Origin: Actinostola sp. cb2023 | Lineage: Eukaryota; Cnidaria; Anthozoa; Actiniaria; Actinostolidae | Length of the DNA: 64,000 nt | NCBI GenBank assembly: GCA_033675265.1 | Contig: JAUJYZ010000346.1 | Coordinates: forward strand, 1-64,000 | Direction of reading: 5' to 3' | Shown here: one piece after another, positions 1 to 13,358 of the stretch | Numbering within the stretch: the stretch's first letter is position 1 | How the letters are laid out: each line of letters begins with the position of its first letter | Made by a program: the position numbers and the translations under genes | Notes under the pieces: model-generated | Told to the model about the DNA's origin: nothing | Databases searched by the model: none | Seen by the model: the letters and a program-made list of their open reading frames with translations, nothing else

Positions 1-165
1 ATTTCATATTTTAATAATTCCCACCTGCTTTGCGGATCTAAGCCCTCCATGTATGTGTAATATTCCCTGACATCTCTTTCACATATTCATTGTCGTTTGA
101 AAGCAAGTTATTGAACTTCCAAAATGAGGGTCCCTTTTCCCTTCATCGAAGGATTTAAGCTCCAT
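1..165 (-). mobile_element. L1-clade LINE ORF2 fragment, copy 1 (cut by window edge)
   Basis: This is the 5' side of the same ORF2 fragment described for copy 2 (2560-3463), read on the minus strand from about 165. The rest lies outside the window. Confidence 0.6.
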
Positions 166-2559
166 GTTAAGTACTGATTCACTACACTATCATAGTTACT
201 GTGGCTACCTGTCAGCTCACTTACCCCCAACACAATTTTTTTGTACAAAGAAAAAGGTGTTTTGACTGATGGCGGGTAGTCAAATTCACATACAAAGTAA
301 ATATCAAGTAGACTTAGCATGGCTTTCCCAAATCAGGTCATCATCATTAATTAAAATAATTGAGTGTGGAGTACATACTCCCTCCTTTCTCCATCACCAT
401 GATGGTTTTCAATGCATTGTCGTTCACCATCATTGTGTGGTCCTCATCATCCCTTGTATGGCAAAGCAGAAATGGTGTCATGATATCCATGATTGCCTTG
501 TTGGATCATCGTCGCTCTGTAAGTGAAATTGAGAACGAATTAACGCATGTGTTCTTAAGTGTAGTAGTTGTAGTATACCTTTTGACCTTCATTACAAGAA
601 CAAAAAATAGGCAGTCAAGGACTGCATGTGGCTACTATAAATAAACAAAAACAGGTAGTCTATAACTACATGTAGGTACTGCGGTTTTGAAATATAGAAG
701 CAATGTGTAGTTGGATTGTTCCTCTGTTGAACTGGTATGTTTGAACTATCTGCTGGAACTTGTTCTTTGGTTCTATATAATGCTAATTTACTGAATCAGA
801 AATGTATTTTAATACAAAGTTTAATTGAAAACAATTGTGACAGCGTACAAATAATTGAACAATAACAGTTGTTATTAACAATCAATATGAACAGCATTGA
901 TATATCATTAGTGATTGAATATTAATATTAATTTAACAATGAATTGATAATGGCGTCATGACGACTCCGAAACGTCGCTCAATAAATCGTTTCCTTTCTT
1001 TGAGTTTTGCGATATTATGCTTTTCCAAAAATTTAACTGAAGTGGTGTTTATTTATTTATTTGACTTCACCTAAATATATGAAAACTTTGAGTATAATAA
1101 ATAGAATATCTAATTTGAAGATAAGTTTACACTCTAATATACTATGACTTTATGCTATTTTGCACCAGAAACTAGACACATCTCTCGTGTGTAAAGATCT
1201 TTTCAGTTCACAGGCTCGCCAGTCACCACCCTCTGTTTGTGTATTGGGCTTCCTGTGTCTTATTTGATCGATCGGCAGTATATGGCCGTAAATTCACTTC
1301 TAGAATCCTGTCCTTTTGATATCTTGTATTTCTAAAACTGCTTTCAAAATAAAGATGAATATGCACTTCACTCCTGTGTGTCATTTATTTAGCGATTACA
1401 ACGGCTTTTAGCGAGTTTTGGGACAAAGACTGAAAGAGTAACGAGAGCCGTGTTTGTTTGTGTCTCGCATATAAAGTATTTGTTCCTCGAAGAGAATTAC
1501 TTGACACTTTAAATCGGTTATTGATCTGACAGTTTACATGGAGCCACTACACAGACAAGAGTCGATCGTCATGGACTGATGGAGCTATTTTAAAGGCCGA
1601 TCAAACACAAACACAATCGATATTCCACTGGAAAATAATCTCAACAAACCGTCACTGAAAAACTTGAAAAACATCTTTATGATCAAACACTTGACACTTT
1701 GCACGAGAGATTTGTCCGGTTTCTGGTGCAAAATAGAATAGTAGAGAGTGTAAACTTACCCTTCTAAACAAAGCCGTGAAGCGAAAAGCACATGGAAATC
1801 CAACACGACGTATTTTGAACGCTATCGAATCGATAAAATGTCGACAACCACGAGAAGAATGTATCCGAATCGATAAAATGTCGACAACCAGACGAATAAA
1901 CCATCGGGTACATCGTCGCGACATCGTGGCTGATTTTCGATCACCTGACTAGTTCCGAACACTATCCGAAGATTAGGACACTTACGGACTTACTTACGGA
2001 CATACTTACTTACACACTCGATGACATAGTGGCTACTCTCTTCTAAGAAGAGGAGTAGCCACAAAAATGGAAGACCTCTTTTCTAGAACGGACAACAATG
2101 GTTGGTTGCCATTGGATGAAAGAGAGCTCCATGAATTTACCATGTGGTGTGAACTAACATACAACTTTCTCAAAACCAAGTATGAAGGTTTTTTGGTATT
2201 TATTTAGTTTGAGGCTGTACTAACTACAATTATCATTATACATGTCTACAATAACTGACTGCAAGGGGAAATTTATTAAATAATACCTGTTGTTAACGGA
2301 AAGACGCGGCTTTACGAATTAAAATGATTGTATTCGTAAATAGCCGGACACAATTGAAACAAATCCCGAAGGTAACTAACCAATAATAAACTTATAATAT
2401 GCTTATCAGCCCATTGCTTAGAGCATTTACTACTACTACTACTAATAATAATAATAACGATTTATTAAACAGATCCATGTTTAAAAATGGCTCTTCCCTG
2501 TTTAAATGCTATCTAAACTATATATCTAAACTATCTAAACTACATTATACATATTTTTA

Positions 2560-3463
2560 CATCAACATTGATTAGACTGATTGGTCTCCATGATTTTAGT
2601 AGTCTGCCATCTTTGCCTTCTTTTTTCTATGAGAGTGACAACAGCTTGTTTTTGAGTTGTTATTATTTTTCCTTTATCAAGACCATCATTTAAACAGGAG
2701 ATCAGAACTTTACCTAATTTATCCCAGAAACCTAAGTAAAATTATTTGATAAGACCGTCGTTGCCTGGTGATTTTTAATTCCTCATTTGCTGTAAGACAC
2801 GATAACACTCATTAACAGTCAGGTAGCCTTCGCACTTGCGCATAGCCACCTCATCAAGTGATCGAACAGGTACTTGCCACAGAAATTCACTACATTCCTC
2901 TTCTGTCTTATTGTTCTTCGAGGAATACATATTTTCATAAAAGGTTTCTATGTTCGTTCCACAGGATTTGTTGTTTCACTATTATCGTCTAATTTTAGCT
3001 TTCGAATATGAGTTTTGCTCTTTTTCCTTCTTTCTAGTGTGAGAAAATACTTGTTACTTTTTTGACCATACTCATACCAATTTACTCATACCAATTTACT
3101 TTGGATCGAAGAATCAAGCCTTCCGTTATATGGCTATAATACTTTTTTAGTTCTGCTTTTAATTCGGTGTGCTCCTGTGTTAGATGTTCGACCTTTTTCC
3201 CAATTTGGAATACTTTTGATCTGAATGTTTTCCTCTAGCGATTTTTGAATCGCTTTAAAACTCCTCGCTTTGGCTTTGGAAAAGGATAATTTTCTTATTT
3301 CATATTTTTAATAATTCCCACCTGCTTTGCGGATCTAAGCCCTCCATGTATGTGTAATATTCCCTGACATCTCTTTCACATATTCATTGTCGTTTGAAAG
3401 CAAGTTATTGAACTTCCAAAATGAGGGTCCCCTTTTCCCTTCATCGAAGGATTTAAGCTCCAT
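2560..3463 (-). mobile_element. L1-clade LINE ORF2 fragment, copy 2
   Basis: Read on the minus strand from 3463 down, the frames give RGPSFWKFNN, then LDPQSRWELLKYEIRK, RSKVNWYEYGQKSNKYFL, a stretch with SPGNDG, and finally IEKKGKDGRLLKSWRPISL and INVD. This is the order expected between the endonuclease and the first reverse-transcriptase motifs of an L1-type ORF2. The match stops at INVD, before the catalytic FADD-type motif, and no such motif is seen. Several frameshifts and stops break the frame, including a five-T run where later copies have four. It is a dead fragment carried passively by the satellite unit. The clade assignment is from memory of L1/Tx1 proteins. Confidence 0.75.
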
Positions 3464-5326
3464 GTTAAGTACTGATTCACTACACTATCATAGTTACTGT
3501 GGCTACCTGTCAGCTCACTTACCCCCAACACAAATTTTTTTTGTACAAAGAAAAAGGTGTTTTGACTGATGGCGGGTAGTCAAATTCACATACAAAGTAA
3601 ATATCAAGTAGACTTAGCATGGCTTTCCCAAATCAGGTCATCATCATTAATTAAAATAATTGAGTGTGGAGTACATACTCCCTCCTTTCTCCATCACCAT
3701 GATGGTTTCAATGCATTGTCGTTCACCATCATTGTGTGGTCCTCATCATCCCTTGTATGGCAAAGCAGAAATGGTGTCATGATATCCATGATTGCCTTGT
3801 TGGATCATCGTCGCTCTGTAAGTGAAATTGAGAACGAATTAACGCATGTGTTCTTAAGTGTAGTAGTTGTAGTATACCTTTTGACCTTCATTACAAGAAC
3901 AAAAAATAGGCAGTCAAGGACTGCATGTGGCTACTATAAATAAACAAAAACAGGTAGTCTATAACTACATGTAGGTACTGCGGTTTTGAAATATAGAAGC
4001 AATGTGTAGTTGGATTGTTCCTCTGTTGAACTGGTATGTTTGAACTATCTGCTGGAACTTGTTCTTTGGTTCTATATAATGCTAATTTACTGAATCAGAA
4101 ATGTATTTTAATACAAAGTTTAATTGAAAACAATTGTGACAGCGTACAAATAATTGAACAATAACAGTTGTTATTAACAATCAATATGAACAGCATTGAT
4201 ATATCATTAGTGATTGAATATTAATATTAATTTAACAATGAATTGATAATGGCGTCATGACGACTCCGAAACGTCGCTCAATAAATCGTTTCCTTTCTTT
4301 GAGTTTTGCGATATTATGCTTTTCCAAAAATTTAACTGAAGTGGTGTTTATTTATTTATTTGACTTCACCTAAATATATGAAAACTTTGAGTATAATAAA
4401 TAGAATATCTAATTTGAAGATAAGTTTACACTCTAATATACTATGACTTTATGCTATTTTGCACCAGAAACTAGACACATCTCTCGTGTGTAAAGATCTT
4501 TTCAGTTCACAGGCTCGCCAGTCACCACCCTCTGTTTGTGTATTGGGCTTCCTGTGTCTTATTTGATCGATCGGCAGTATATGGCCGTAAATTCACTTCT
4601 AGAATCCTGTCCTTTTGATATCTTGTATTTCTAAAACTGCTTTCAAAATAAAGATGAATATGCACTTCACTCCTGTGTGTCATTTATTTAGCGATTACAA
4701 CGGCTTTTAGCGAGTTTTGGGACAAAGACTGAAAGAGTAACGAGAGCCGTGTTTGTTTGTGTCTCGCATATAAAGTATTTGTTCCTCGAAGAGAATTACT
4801 TGACACTTTAAATCGGTTATTGATCTGACAGTTTACATGGAGCCACTACACAGACAAGAGTCGATCGTCATGGACTGATGGAGCTATTTTAAAGGCCGAT
4901 CAAACACAAACACAATCGATATTCCACTGGAAAATAATCTCAACAAACCGTCACTGAAAAACTTGAAAACATCTTTATGATCAAACACTTGACACTTTGC
5001 ACGAGAGATTTGTCCGGTTTCTGGTGCAAAATAGAATAGTAGAGAGTGTAAACTTACCCTTCTAAACAAAGCCGTGAAGCGAAAAGCACATGGAAATCCA
5101 ACACGACGTATTTTGAACGCTATCGAATCGATAAAATGTCGACAACCACGAGAAGAATGTATCCGAATCGATAAAATGTCGACAACCAGACGAATAAACC
5201 ATCGGGTACATCGTCGCGACATCGTGGCTGATTTTCGATCACCTGACTAGTTCCGAACACTATCCGAAGATTAGGACACTTACGGACTTACTTACGGACA
5301 TACTTACTTACACACTCGATGACATA

Positions 5327-5360
5327 GTGGCTACTCTCTTCTAAGAAGAGGAGTAGCCAC
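5327..5360. repeat. 34-bp hairpin at the short-unit deletion edge
   Basis: GTGGCTACTC and GAGTAGCCAC are perfect inverted arms, and the TCTTCTAAGAAGA between them is partly self-complementary. The same hairpin occurs at 2029-2062, 8624-8657, 11925-11958 and 15274-15307. In the mosaic unit (near 18679) only the left arm survives. The short units lack it: their deletion ends a few bases to the right of this hairpin. Confidence 0.9.
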
Positions 5361-5857
5361 AAAAATGGAAGACCTCTTTTCTAGAACGGACAACAATGGT
5401 TGGTTGCCATTGGATGAAAGAGAGCTCCATGAATTTACCATGTGGTGTGAACTAACATACAACTTTCTCAAAACCAAGTATGAAGGTTTTTTGGTATTTA
5501 TTTAGTTTGAGGCTGTACTAACTACAATTATCATTATACATGTCTACAATAACTGACTGCAAGGGGAAATTTATTAAATAATACCTGTTGTTAACGGAAA
5601 GACGCGGCTTTACGAATTAAAATGATTGTATTCGTAAATAGCCGGACACAATTGAAACAAATCCCGAAGGTAACTAACCAATAATAAACTTATAATATGC
5701 TTATCAGCCCATTGCTTAGAGCATTTACTACTACTACTACTAATAATAATAATAACGATTTATTAAACAGATCCATGTTTAAAAATGGCTCTTCCCTGTT
5801 TAAATGCTATCTAAACTATATATCTAAACTATCTAAACTACATTATACATATTTTTA

Positions 5858-6760
5858 CATCAACATTGATTAGACTGATTGGTCTCCATGATTTTAGTAG
5901 TCTGCCATCTTTGCCTTCTTTTTTCTATGAGAGTGACAACAGCTTGTTTTTGAGTTGTTATTATTTTTCCTTTATCAAGACCATCATTTAAACAGGAGAT
6001 CAGAACTTTACCTAATTTATCCCAGAAACCTAAGTAAAATTATTTGATAAGACCGTCGTTGCCTGGTGATTTTTAATTCCTCATTTGCTGTAAGACACGA
6101 TAACACTCATTAACAGTCAGGTAGCCTTCGCACTTGCGCATAGCCACCTCATCAAGTGATCGAACAGGTACTTGCCACAGAAATTCACTACATTCCTCTT
6201 CTGTCTTATTGTTCTTCGAGGAATACATATTTTCATAAAAGGTTTCTATGTTCGTTCCACAGGATTTGTTGTTTCACTATTATCGTCTAATTTTAGCTTT
6301 CGAATATGAGTTTTGCTCTTTTTCCTTCTTTCTAGTGTGAGAAAATACTTGTTACTTTTTTGACCATACTCATACCAATTTACTCATACCAATTTACTTT
6401 GGATCGAAGAATCAAGCCTTCCGTTATATGGCTATAATACTTTTTTAGTTCTGCTTTTAATTCGGTGTGCTCCTGTGTTAGATGTTCGACCTTTTTCCCA
6501 ATTTGGAATACTTTTGATCTGAATGTTTTCCTCTAGCGATTTTTGAATCGCTTTAAAACTCCTCGCTTTGGCTTTGGAAAAGGATAATTTTCTTATTTCA
6601 TATTTTAATAATTCCCACCTGCTTTGCGGATCTAAGCCCTCCATGTATGTGTAATATTCCCTGACATCTCTTTCACATATTCATTGTCGTTTGAAAGCAA
6701 GTTATTGAACTTCCAAAATGAGGGTCCCCTTTTCCCTTCATCGAAGGATTTAAGCTCCAT
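5858..6760 (-). mobile_element. L1-clade LINE ORF2 fragment, copy 3
   Basis: Same content as copy 2, including the extra T that shifts the frame after IPNWEK. Confidence 0.75.
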
Positions 6761-9155
6761 GTTAAGTACTGATTCACTACACTATCATAGTTACTGTGGC
6801 TACCTGTCAGCTCACTTACCCCCAACACAATTTTTTTTGTACAAAGAAAAAGGTGTTTTGACTGATGGCGGGTAGTCAAATTCACATACAAAGTAAATAT
6901 CAAGTAGACTTAGCATGGCTTTCCCAAATCAGGTCATCATCATTAATTAAAATAATTGAGTGTGGAGTACATACTCCCTCCTTTCTCCATCACCATGATG
7001 GTTTCAATGCATTGTCGTTCACCATCATTGTGTGGTCCTCATCATCCCTTGTATGGCAAAGCAGAAATGGTGTCATGATATCCATGATTGCCTTGTTGGA
7101 TCATCGTCGCTCTGTAAGTGAAATTGAGAACGAATTAACGCATGTGTTCTTAAGTGTAGTAGTTGTAGTATACCTTTTGACCTTCATTACAAGAACAAAA
7201 AATAGGCAGTCAAGGACTGCATGTGGCTACTATAAATAAAACAAAAACAGGTAGTCTATAACTACATGTAGGTACTGCGGTTTTGAAATATAGAAGCAAT
7301 GTGTAGTTGGATTGTTCCTCTGTTGAACTGGTATGTTTGAACTATCTGCTGGAACTTGTTCTTTGGTTCTATATAATGCTAATTTACTGAATCAGAAATG
7401 TATTTTAATACAAAGTTTAATTGAAAACAATTGTGACAGCGTACAAATAATTGAACAATAACAGTTGTTATTAACAATCAATATGAACAGCATTGATATA
7501 TCATTAGTGATTGAATATTAATATTAATTTAACAATGAATTGATAATGGCGTCATGACGACTCCGAAACGTCGCTCAATAAATCGTTTCCTTTCTTTGAG
7601 TTTTGCGATATTATGCTTTTCCAAAAATTTAACTGAAGTGGTGTTTATTTATTTATTTGACTTCACCTAAATATATGAAAACTTTGAGTATAATAAATAG
7701 AATATCTAATTTGAAGATAAGTTTACACTCTAATATACTATGACTTTATGCTATTTTGCACCAGAAACTAGACACATCTCTCGTGTGTAAAGATCTTTTC
7801 AGTTCACAGGCTCGCCAGTCACCACCCTCTGTTTGTGTATTGGGCTTCCTGTGTCTTATTTGATCGATCGGCAGTATATGGCCGTAAATTCACTTCTAGA
7901 ATCCTGTCCTTTTGATATCTTGTATTTCTAAAACTGCTTTCAAAATAAAGATGAATATGCACTTCACTCCTGTGTGTCATTTATTTAGCGATTACAACGG
8001 CTTTTAGCGAGTTTTGGGACAAAGACTGAAAGAGTAACGAGAGCCGTGTTTGTTTGTGTCTCGCATATAAAGTATTTGTTCCTCGAAGAGAATTACTTGA
8101 CACTTTAAATCGGTTATTGATCTGACAGTTTACATGGAGCCACTACACAGACAAGAGTCGATCGTCATGGACTGATGGAGCTATTTTAAAGGCCGATCAA
8201 ACACAAACACAATCGATATTCCACTGGAAAATAATCTCAACAAACCGTCACTGAAAAACTTGAAAACATCTTTATGATCAAACACTTGACACTTTGCACG
8301 AGAGATTTGTCCGGTTTCTGGTGCAAAATAGAATAGTAGAGAGTGTAAACTTACCCTTCTAAACAAAGCCGTGAAGCGAAAAGCACATGGAAATCCAACA
8401 CGACGTATTTTGAACGCTATCGAATCGATAAAATGTCGACAACCACGAGAAGAATGTATCCGAATCGATAAAATGTCGACAACCAGACGAATAAACCATC
8501 GGGTACATCGTCGCGACATCGTGGCTGATTTTCGATCACCTGACTAGTTCCGAACACTATCCGAAGATTAGGACACTTACGGACTTACTTACGGACATAC
8601 TTACTTACACACTCGATGACATAGTGGCTACTCTCTTCTAAGAAGAGGAGTAGCCACAAAAAATGGAAGACCTCTTTTCTAGAACGGACAACAATGGTTG
8701 GTTGCCATTGGATGAAAGAGAGCTCCATGAATTTACCATGTGGTGTGAACTAACATACAACTTTCTCAAAACCAAGTATGAAGGTTTTTTGGTATTTATT
8801 TAGTTTGAGGCTGTACTAACTACAATTATCATTATACATGTCTACAATAACTGACTGCAAGGGGAAATTTATTAAATAATACCTGTTGTTAACGGAAAGA
8901 CGCGGCTTTACGAATTAAAATGATTGTATTCGTAAATAGCCGGACACAATTGAAACAAATCCCGAAGGTAACTAACCAATAATAAACTTATAATATGCTT
9001 ATCAGCCCATTGCTTAGAGCATTTACTACTACTACTACTAATAATAATAATAACGATTTATTAAACAGATCCATGTTTAAAAATGGCTCTTCCCTGTTTA
9101 AATGCTATCTAAACTATATATCTAAACTATCTAAACTACATTATACATATTTTTA

Positions 9156-10063
9156 CATCAACATTGATTAGACTGATTGGTCTCCATGATTTTAGTAGTC
9201 TGCCATCTTTGCCTTCTTTTTTCTATGAGAGTGACAACAGCTTGTTTTTGAGTTGTTATTATTTTTCCTTTATCAAGACCATCATTTAAACAGGAGATCA
9301 GAACTTTACCTAATTTATCCCAGAAACCTAAGTAAAATTATTTGATAAGACCGTCGTTGCCTGGTGATTTTTAATTCCTCATTTGCTGTAAGACACGATA
9401 ACACTCATTAACAGTCAGGTAGCCTTCGCACTTGCGCATAGCCACCTCATCAAGTGATCGAACAGGTACTTGCCACAGAAATTCACTACACTACATTCCT
9501 CTTCTGTCTTATTGTTCTTCGAGGAATACATATTTTCATAAAAGGTTTCTATGTTCGTTCCACAGGATTTGTTGTTTCACTATTATCGTCTAATTTTAGC
9601 TTTCGAATATGAGTTTTGCTCTTTTTCCTTCTTTCTAGTGTGAGAAAATACTTGTTACTTTTTTGACCATACTCATACCAATTTACTCATACCAATTTAC
9701 TTTGGATCGAAGAATCAAGCCTTCCGTTATATGGCTATAATACTTTTTTAGTTCTGCTTTTAATTCGGTGTGCTCCTGTGTTAGATGTTCGACCTTTTTC
9801 CCAATTTGGAATACTTTTGATCTGAATGTTTTCCTCTAGCGATTTTTGAATCGCTTTAAAACTCCTCGCTTTGGCTTTGGAAAAGGATAATTTTCTTATT
9901 TCATATTTTAATAATTCCCACCTGCTTTGCGGATCTAAGCCCTCCATGTATGTGTAATATTCCCTGACATCTCTTTCACATATTCATTGTCGTTTGAAAG
10001 CAAGTTATTGAACTTCCAAAATGAGGGTCCCCTTTTCCCTTCATCGAAGGATTTAAGCTCCAT
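9156..10063 (-). mobile_element. L1-clade LINE ORF2 fragment, copy 4
   Basis: Same content as copy 2. It has a private 5-bp duplication (ACTACACTACATT) near 9490. Confidence 0.75.
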
Positions 10064-12455
10064 GTTAAGTACTGATTCACTACACTATCATAGTTACTGT
10101 GGCTACCTGTCAGCTCACTTACCCCCAACACAATTTTTTTGTACAAAGAAAAAGGTGTTTTGACTGATGGCGGGTAGTCAAATTCACATACAAAGTAAAT
10201 ATCAAGTAGACTTAGCATGGCTTTCCCAAATCAGGTCATCATCATTAATTAAAATAATTGAGTGTGGAGTACATACTCCCTCCTTTCTCCATCACCATGA
10301 TGGTTTCAATGCATTGTCGTTCACCATCATTGTGTGGTCCTCATCATCCCTTGTATGGCAAAGCAGAAATGGTGTCATGATATCCATGATTGCCTTGTTG
10401 GATCATCGTCGCTCTGTAAGTGAAATTGAGAACGAATTAACGCATGTGTTCTTAAGTGTAGTAGTTGTAGTATACCTTTTGACCTTCATTACAAGAACAA
10501 AAAATAGGCAGTCAAGGACTGCATGTGGCTACTATAAATAAACAAAAACAGGTAGTCTATAACTACATGTAGGTACTGCGGTTTTGAAATATAGAAGCAA
10601 TGTGTAGTTGGATTGTTCCTCTGTTGAACTGGTATGTTTGAACTATCTGCTGGAACTTGTTCTTTGGTTCTATATAATGCTAATTTACTGAATCAGAAAT
10701 GTATTTTAATACAAAGTTTAATTGAAAACAATTGTGACAGCGTACAAATAATTGAACAATAACAGTTGTTATTAACAATCAATATGAACAGCATTGATAT
10801 ATCATTAGTGATTGAATATTAATATTAATTTAACAATGAATTGATAATGGCGTCATGACGACTCCGAAACGTCGCTCAATAAATCGTTTCCTTTCTTTGA
10901 GTTTTGCGATATTATGCTTTTCCAAAAATTTAACTGAAGTGGTGTTTATTTATTTATTTGACTTCACCTAAATATATGAAAACTTTGAGTATAATAAATA
11001 GAATATCTAATTTGAAGATAAGTTTACACTCTAATATACTATGACTTTATGCTATTTTGCACCAGAAACTAGACACATCTCTCGTGTGTAAAGATCTTTT
11101 CAGTTCACAGGCTCGCCAGTCACCACCCTCTGTTTGTGTATTGGGCTTCCTGTGTCTTATTTGATCGATCGGCAGTATATGGCCGTAAATTCACTTCTAG
11201 AATCCTGTCCTTTTGATATCTTGTATTTCTAAAACTGCTTTCAAAATAAAGATGAATATGCACTTCACTCCTGTGTGTCATTTATTTAGCGATTACAACG
11301 GCTTTTAGCGAGTTTTGGGACAAAGACTGAAAGAGTAACGAGAGCCGTGTTTGTTTGTGTCTCGCATATAAAGTATTTGTTCCTCGAAGAGAATTACTTG
11401 ACACTTTAAATCGGTTATTGATCTGACAGTTTACATGGAGCCACTACACAGACAAGAGTCGATCGTCATGGACTGATGGAGCTATTTTAAAGGCCGATCA
11501 AACACAAACACAATCGATATTCCACTGGAAAATAATCTCAACAAACCGTCACTGAAAAACTTGAAAACATCTTTATGATCAAACACTTGACACTTTGCAC
11601 GAGAGATTTGTCCGGTTTCTGGTGCAAAATAGAATAGTAGAGAGTGTAAACTTACCCTTCTAAACAAAGCCGTGAAGCGAAAAGCACATGGAAATCCAAC
11701 ACGACGTATTTTGAACGCTATCGAATCGATAAAATGTCGACAACCACGAGAAGAATGTATCCGAATCGATAAAATGTCGACAACCAGACGAATAAACCAT
11801 CGGGTACATCGTCGCGACATCGTGGCTGATTTTCGATCACCTGACTAGTTCCGAACACTATCCGAAGATTAGGACACTTACGGACTTACTTACGGACATA
11901 CTTACTTACACACTCGATGACATAGTGGCTACTCTCTTCTAAGAAGAGGAGTAGCCACAAAAATGGAAGACCTCTTTTCTAGAACGGACAACAATGGTTG
12001 GTTGCCATTGGATGAAAGAGAGCTCCATGAATTTACCATGTGGTGTGAACTAACATACAACTTTCTCAAAACCAAGTATGAAGGTTTTTTGGTATTTATT
12101 TAGTTTGAGGCTGTACTAACTACAATTATCATTATACATGTCTACAATAACTGACTGCAAGGGGAAATTTATTAAATAATACCTGTTGTTAACGGAAAGA
12201 CGCGGCTTTACGAATTAAAATGATTGTATTCGTAAATAGCCGGACACAATTGAAACAAATCCCGAAGGTAACTAACCAATAATAAACTTATAATATGCTT
12301 ATCAGCCCATTGCTTAGAGCATTTACTACTACTACTACTAATAATAATAATAACGATTTATTAAACAGATCCATGTTTAAAAATGGCTCTTCCCTGTTTA
12401 AATGCTATCTAAACTATATATCTAAACTATCTAAACTACATTATACATATTTTTA

Positions 12456-13358
12456 CATCAACATTGATTAGACTGATTGGTCTCCATGATTTTAGTAGTC
12501 TGCCATCTTTGCCTTCTTTTTTCTATGAGAGTGACAACAGCTTGTTTTTGAGTTGTTATTATTTTTCCTTTATCAAGACCATCATTTAAACAGGAGATCA
12601 GAACTTTACCTAATTTATCCCAGAAACCTAAGTAAAATTATTTGATAAGACCGTCGTTGCCTGGTGATTTTTAATTCCTCATTTGCTGTAAGACACGATA
12701 ACACTCATTAACAGTCAGGTAGCCTTCGCACTTGCGCATAGCCACCTCATCAAGTGATCGAACAGGTACTTGCCACAGAAATTCACTACATTCCTCTTCT
12801 GTCTTATTGTTCTTCGAGGAATACATATTTTCATAAAAGGTTTCTATGTTCGTTCCACAGGATTTGTTGTTTCACTATTATCGTCTAATTTTAGCTTTCG
12901 AATATGAGTTTTGCTCTTTTTCCTTCTTTCTAGTGTGAGAAAATACTTGTTACTTTTTTGACCATACTCATACCAATTTACTCATACCAATTTACTTTGG
13001 ATCGAAGAATCAAGCCTTCCGTTATATGGCTATAATACTTTTTTAGTTCTGCTTTTAATTCGGTGTGCTCCTGTGTTAGATGTTCGACCTTTTTCCCAAT
13101 TTGGAATACTTTTGATCTGAATGTTTTCCTCTAGCGATTTTTGAATCGCTTTAAAACTCCTCGCTTTGGCTTTGGAAAAGGATAATTTTCTTATTTCATA
13201 TTTTAATAATTCCCACCTGCTTTGCGGATCTAAGCCCTCCATGTATGTGTAATATTCCCTGACATCTCTTTCACATATTCATTGTCGTTTGAAAGCAAGT
13301 TATTGAACTTCCAAAATGAGGGTCCCCTTTTCCCTTCATCGAAGGATTTAAGCTCCAT
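12456..13358 (-). mobile_element. L1-clade LINE ORF2 fragment, copy 5
   Basis: Same content and same frameshifts as copy 2. Confidence 0.75.

Noticed and set aside
4884..5222. Minus-strand 112-codon frame (MSRRCTRWFIRL...) repeated in the long units
   Set aside because: It spans a direct repeat of non-coding character, is lost by indels in unit 5 and in the mosaic unit, and has no recognisable domain.
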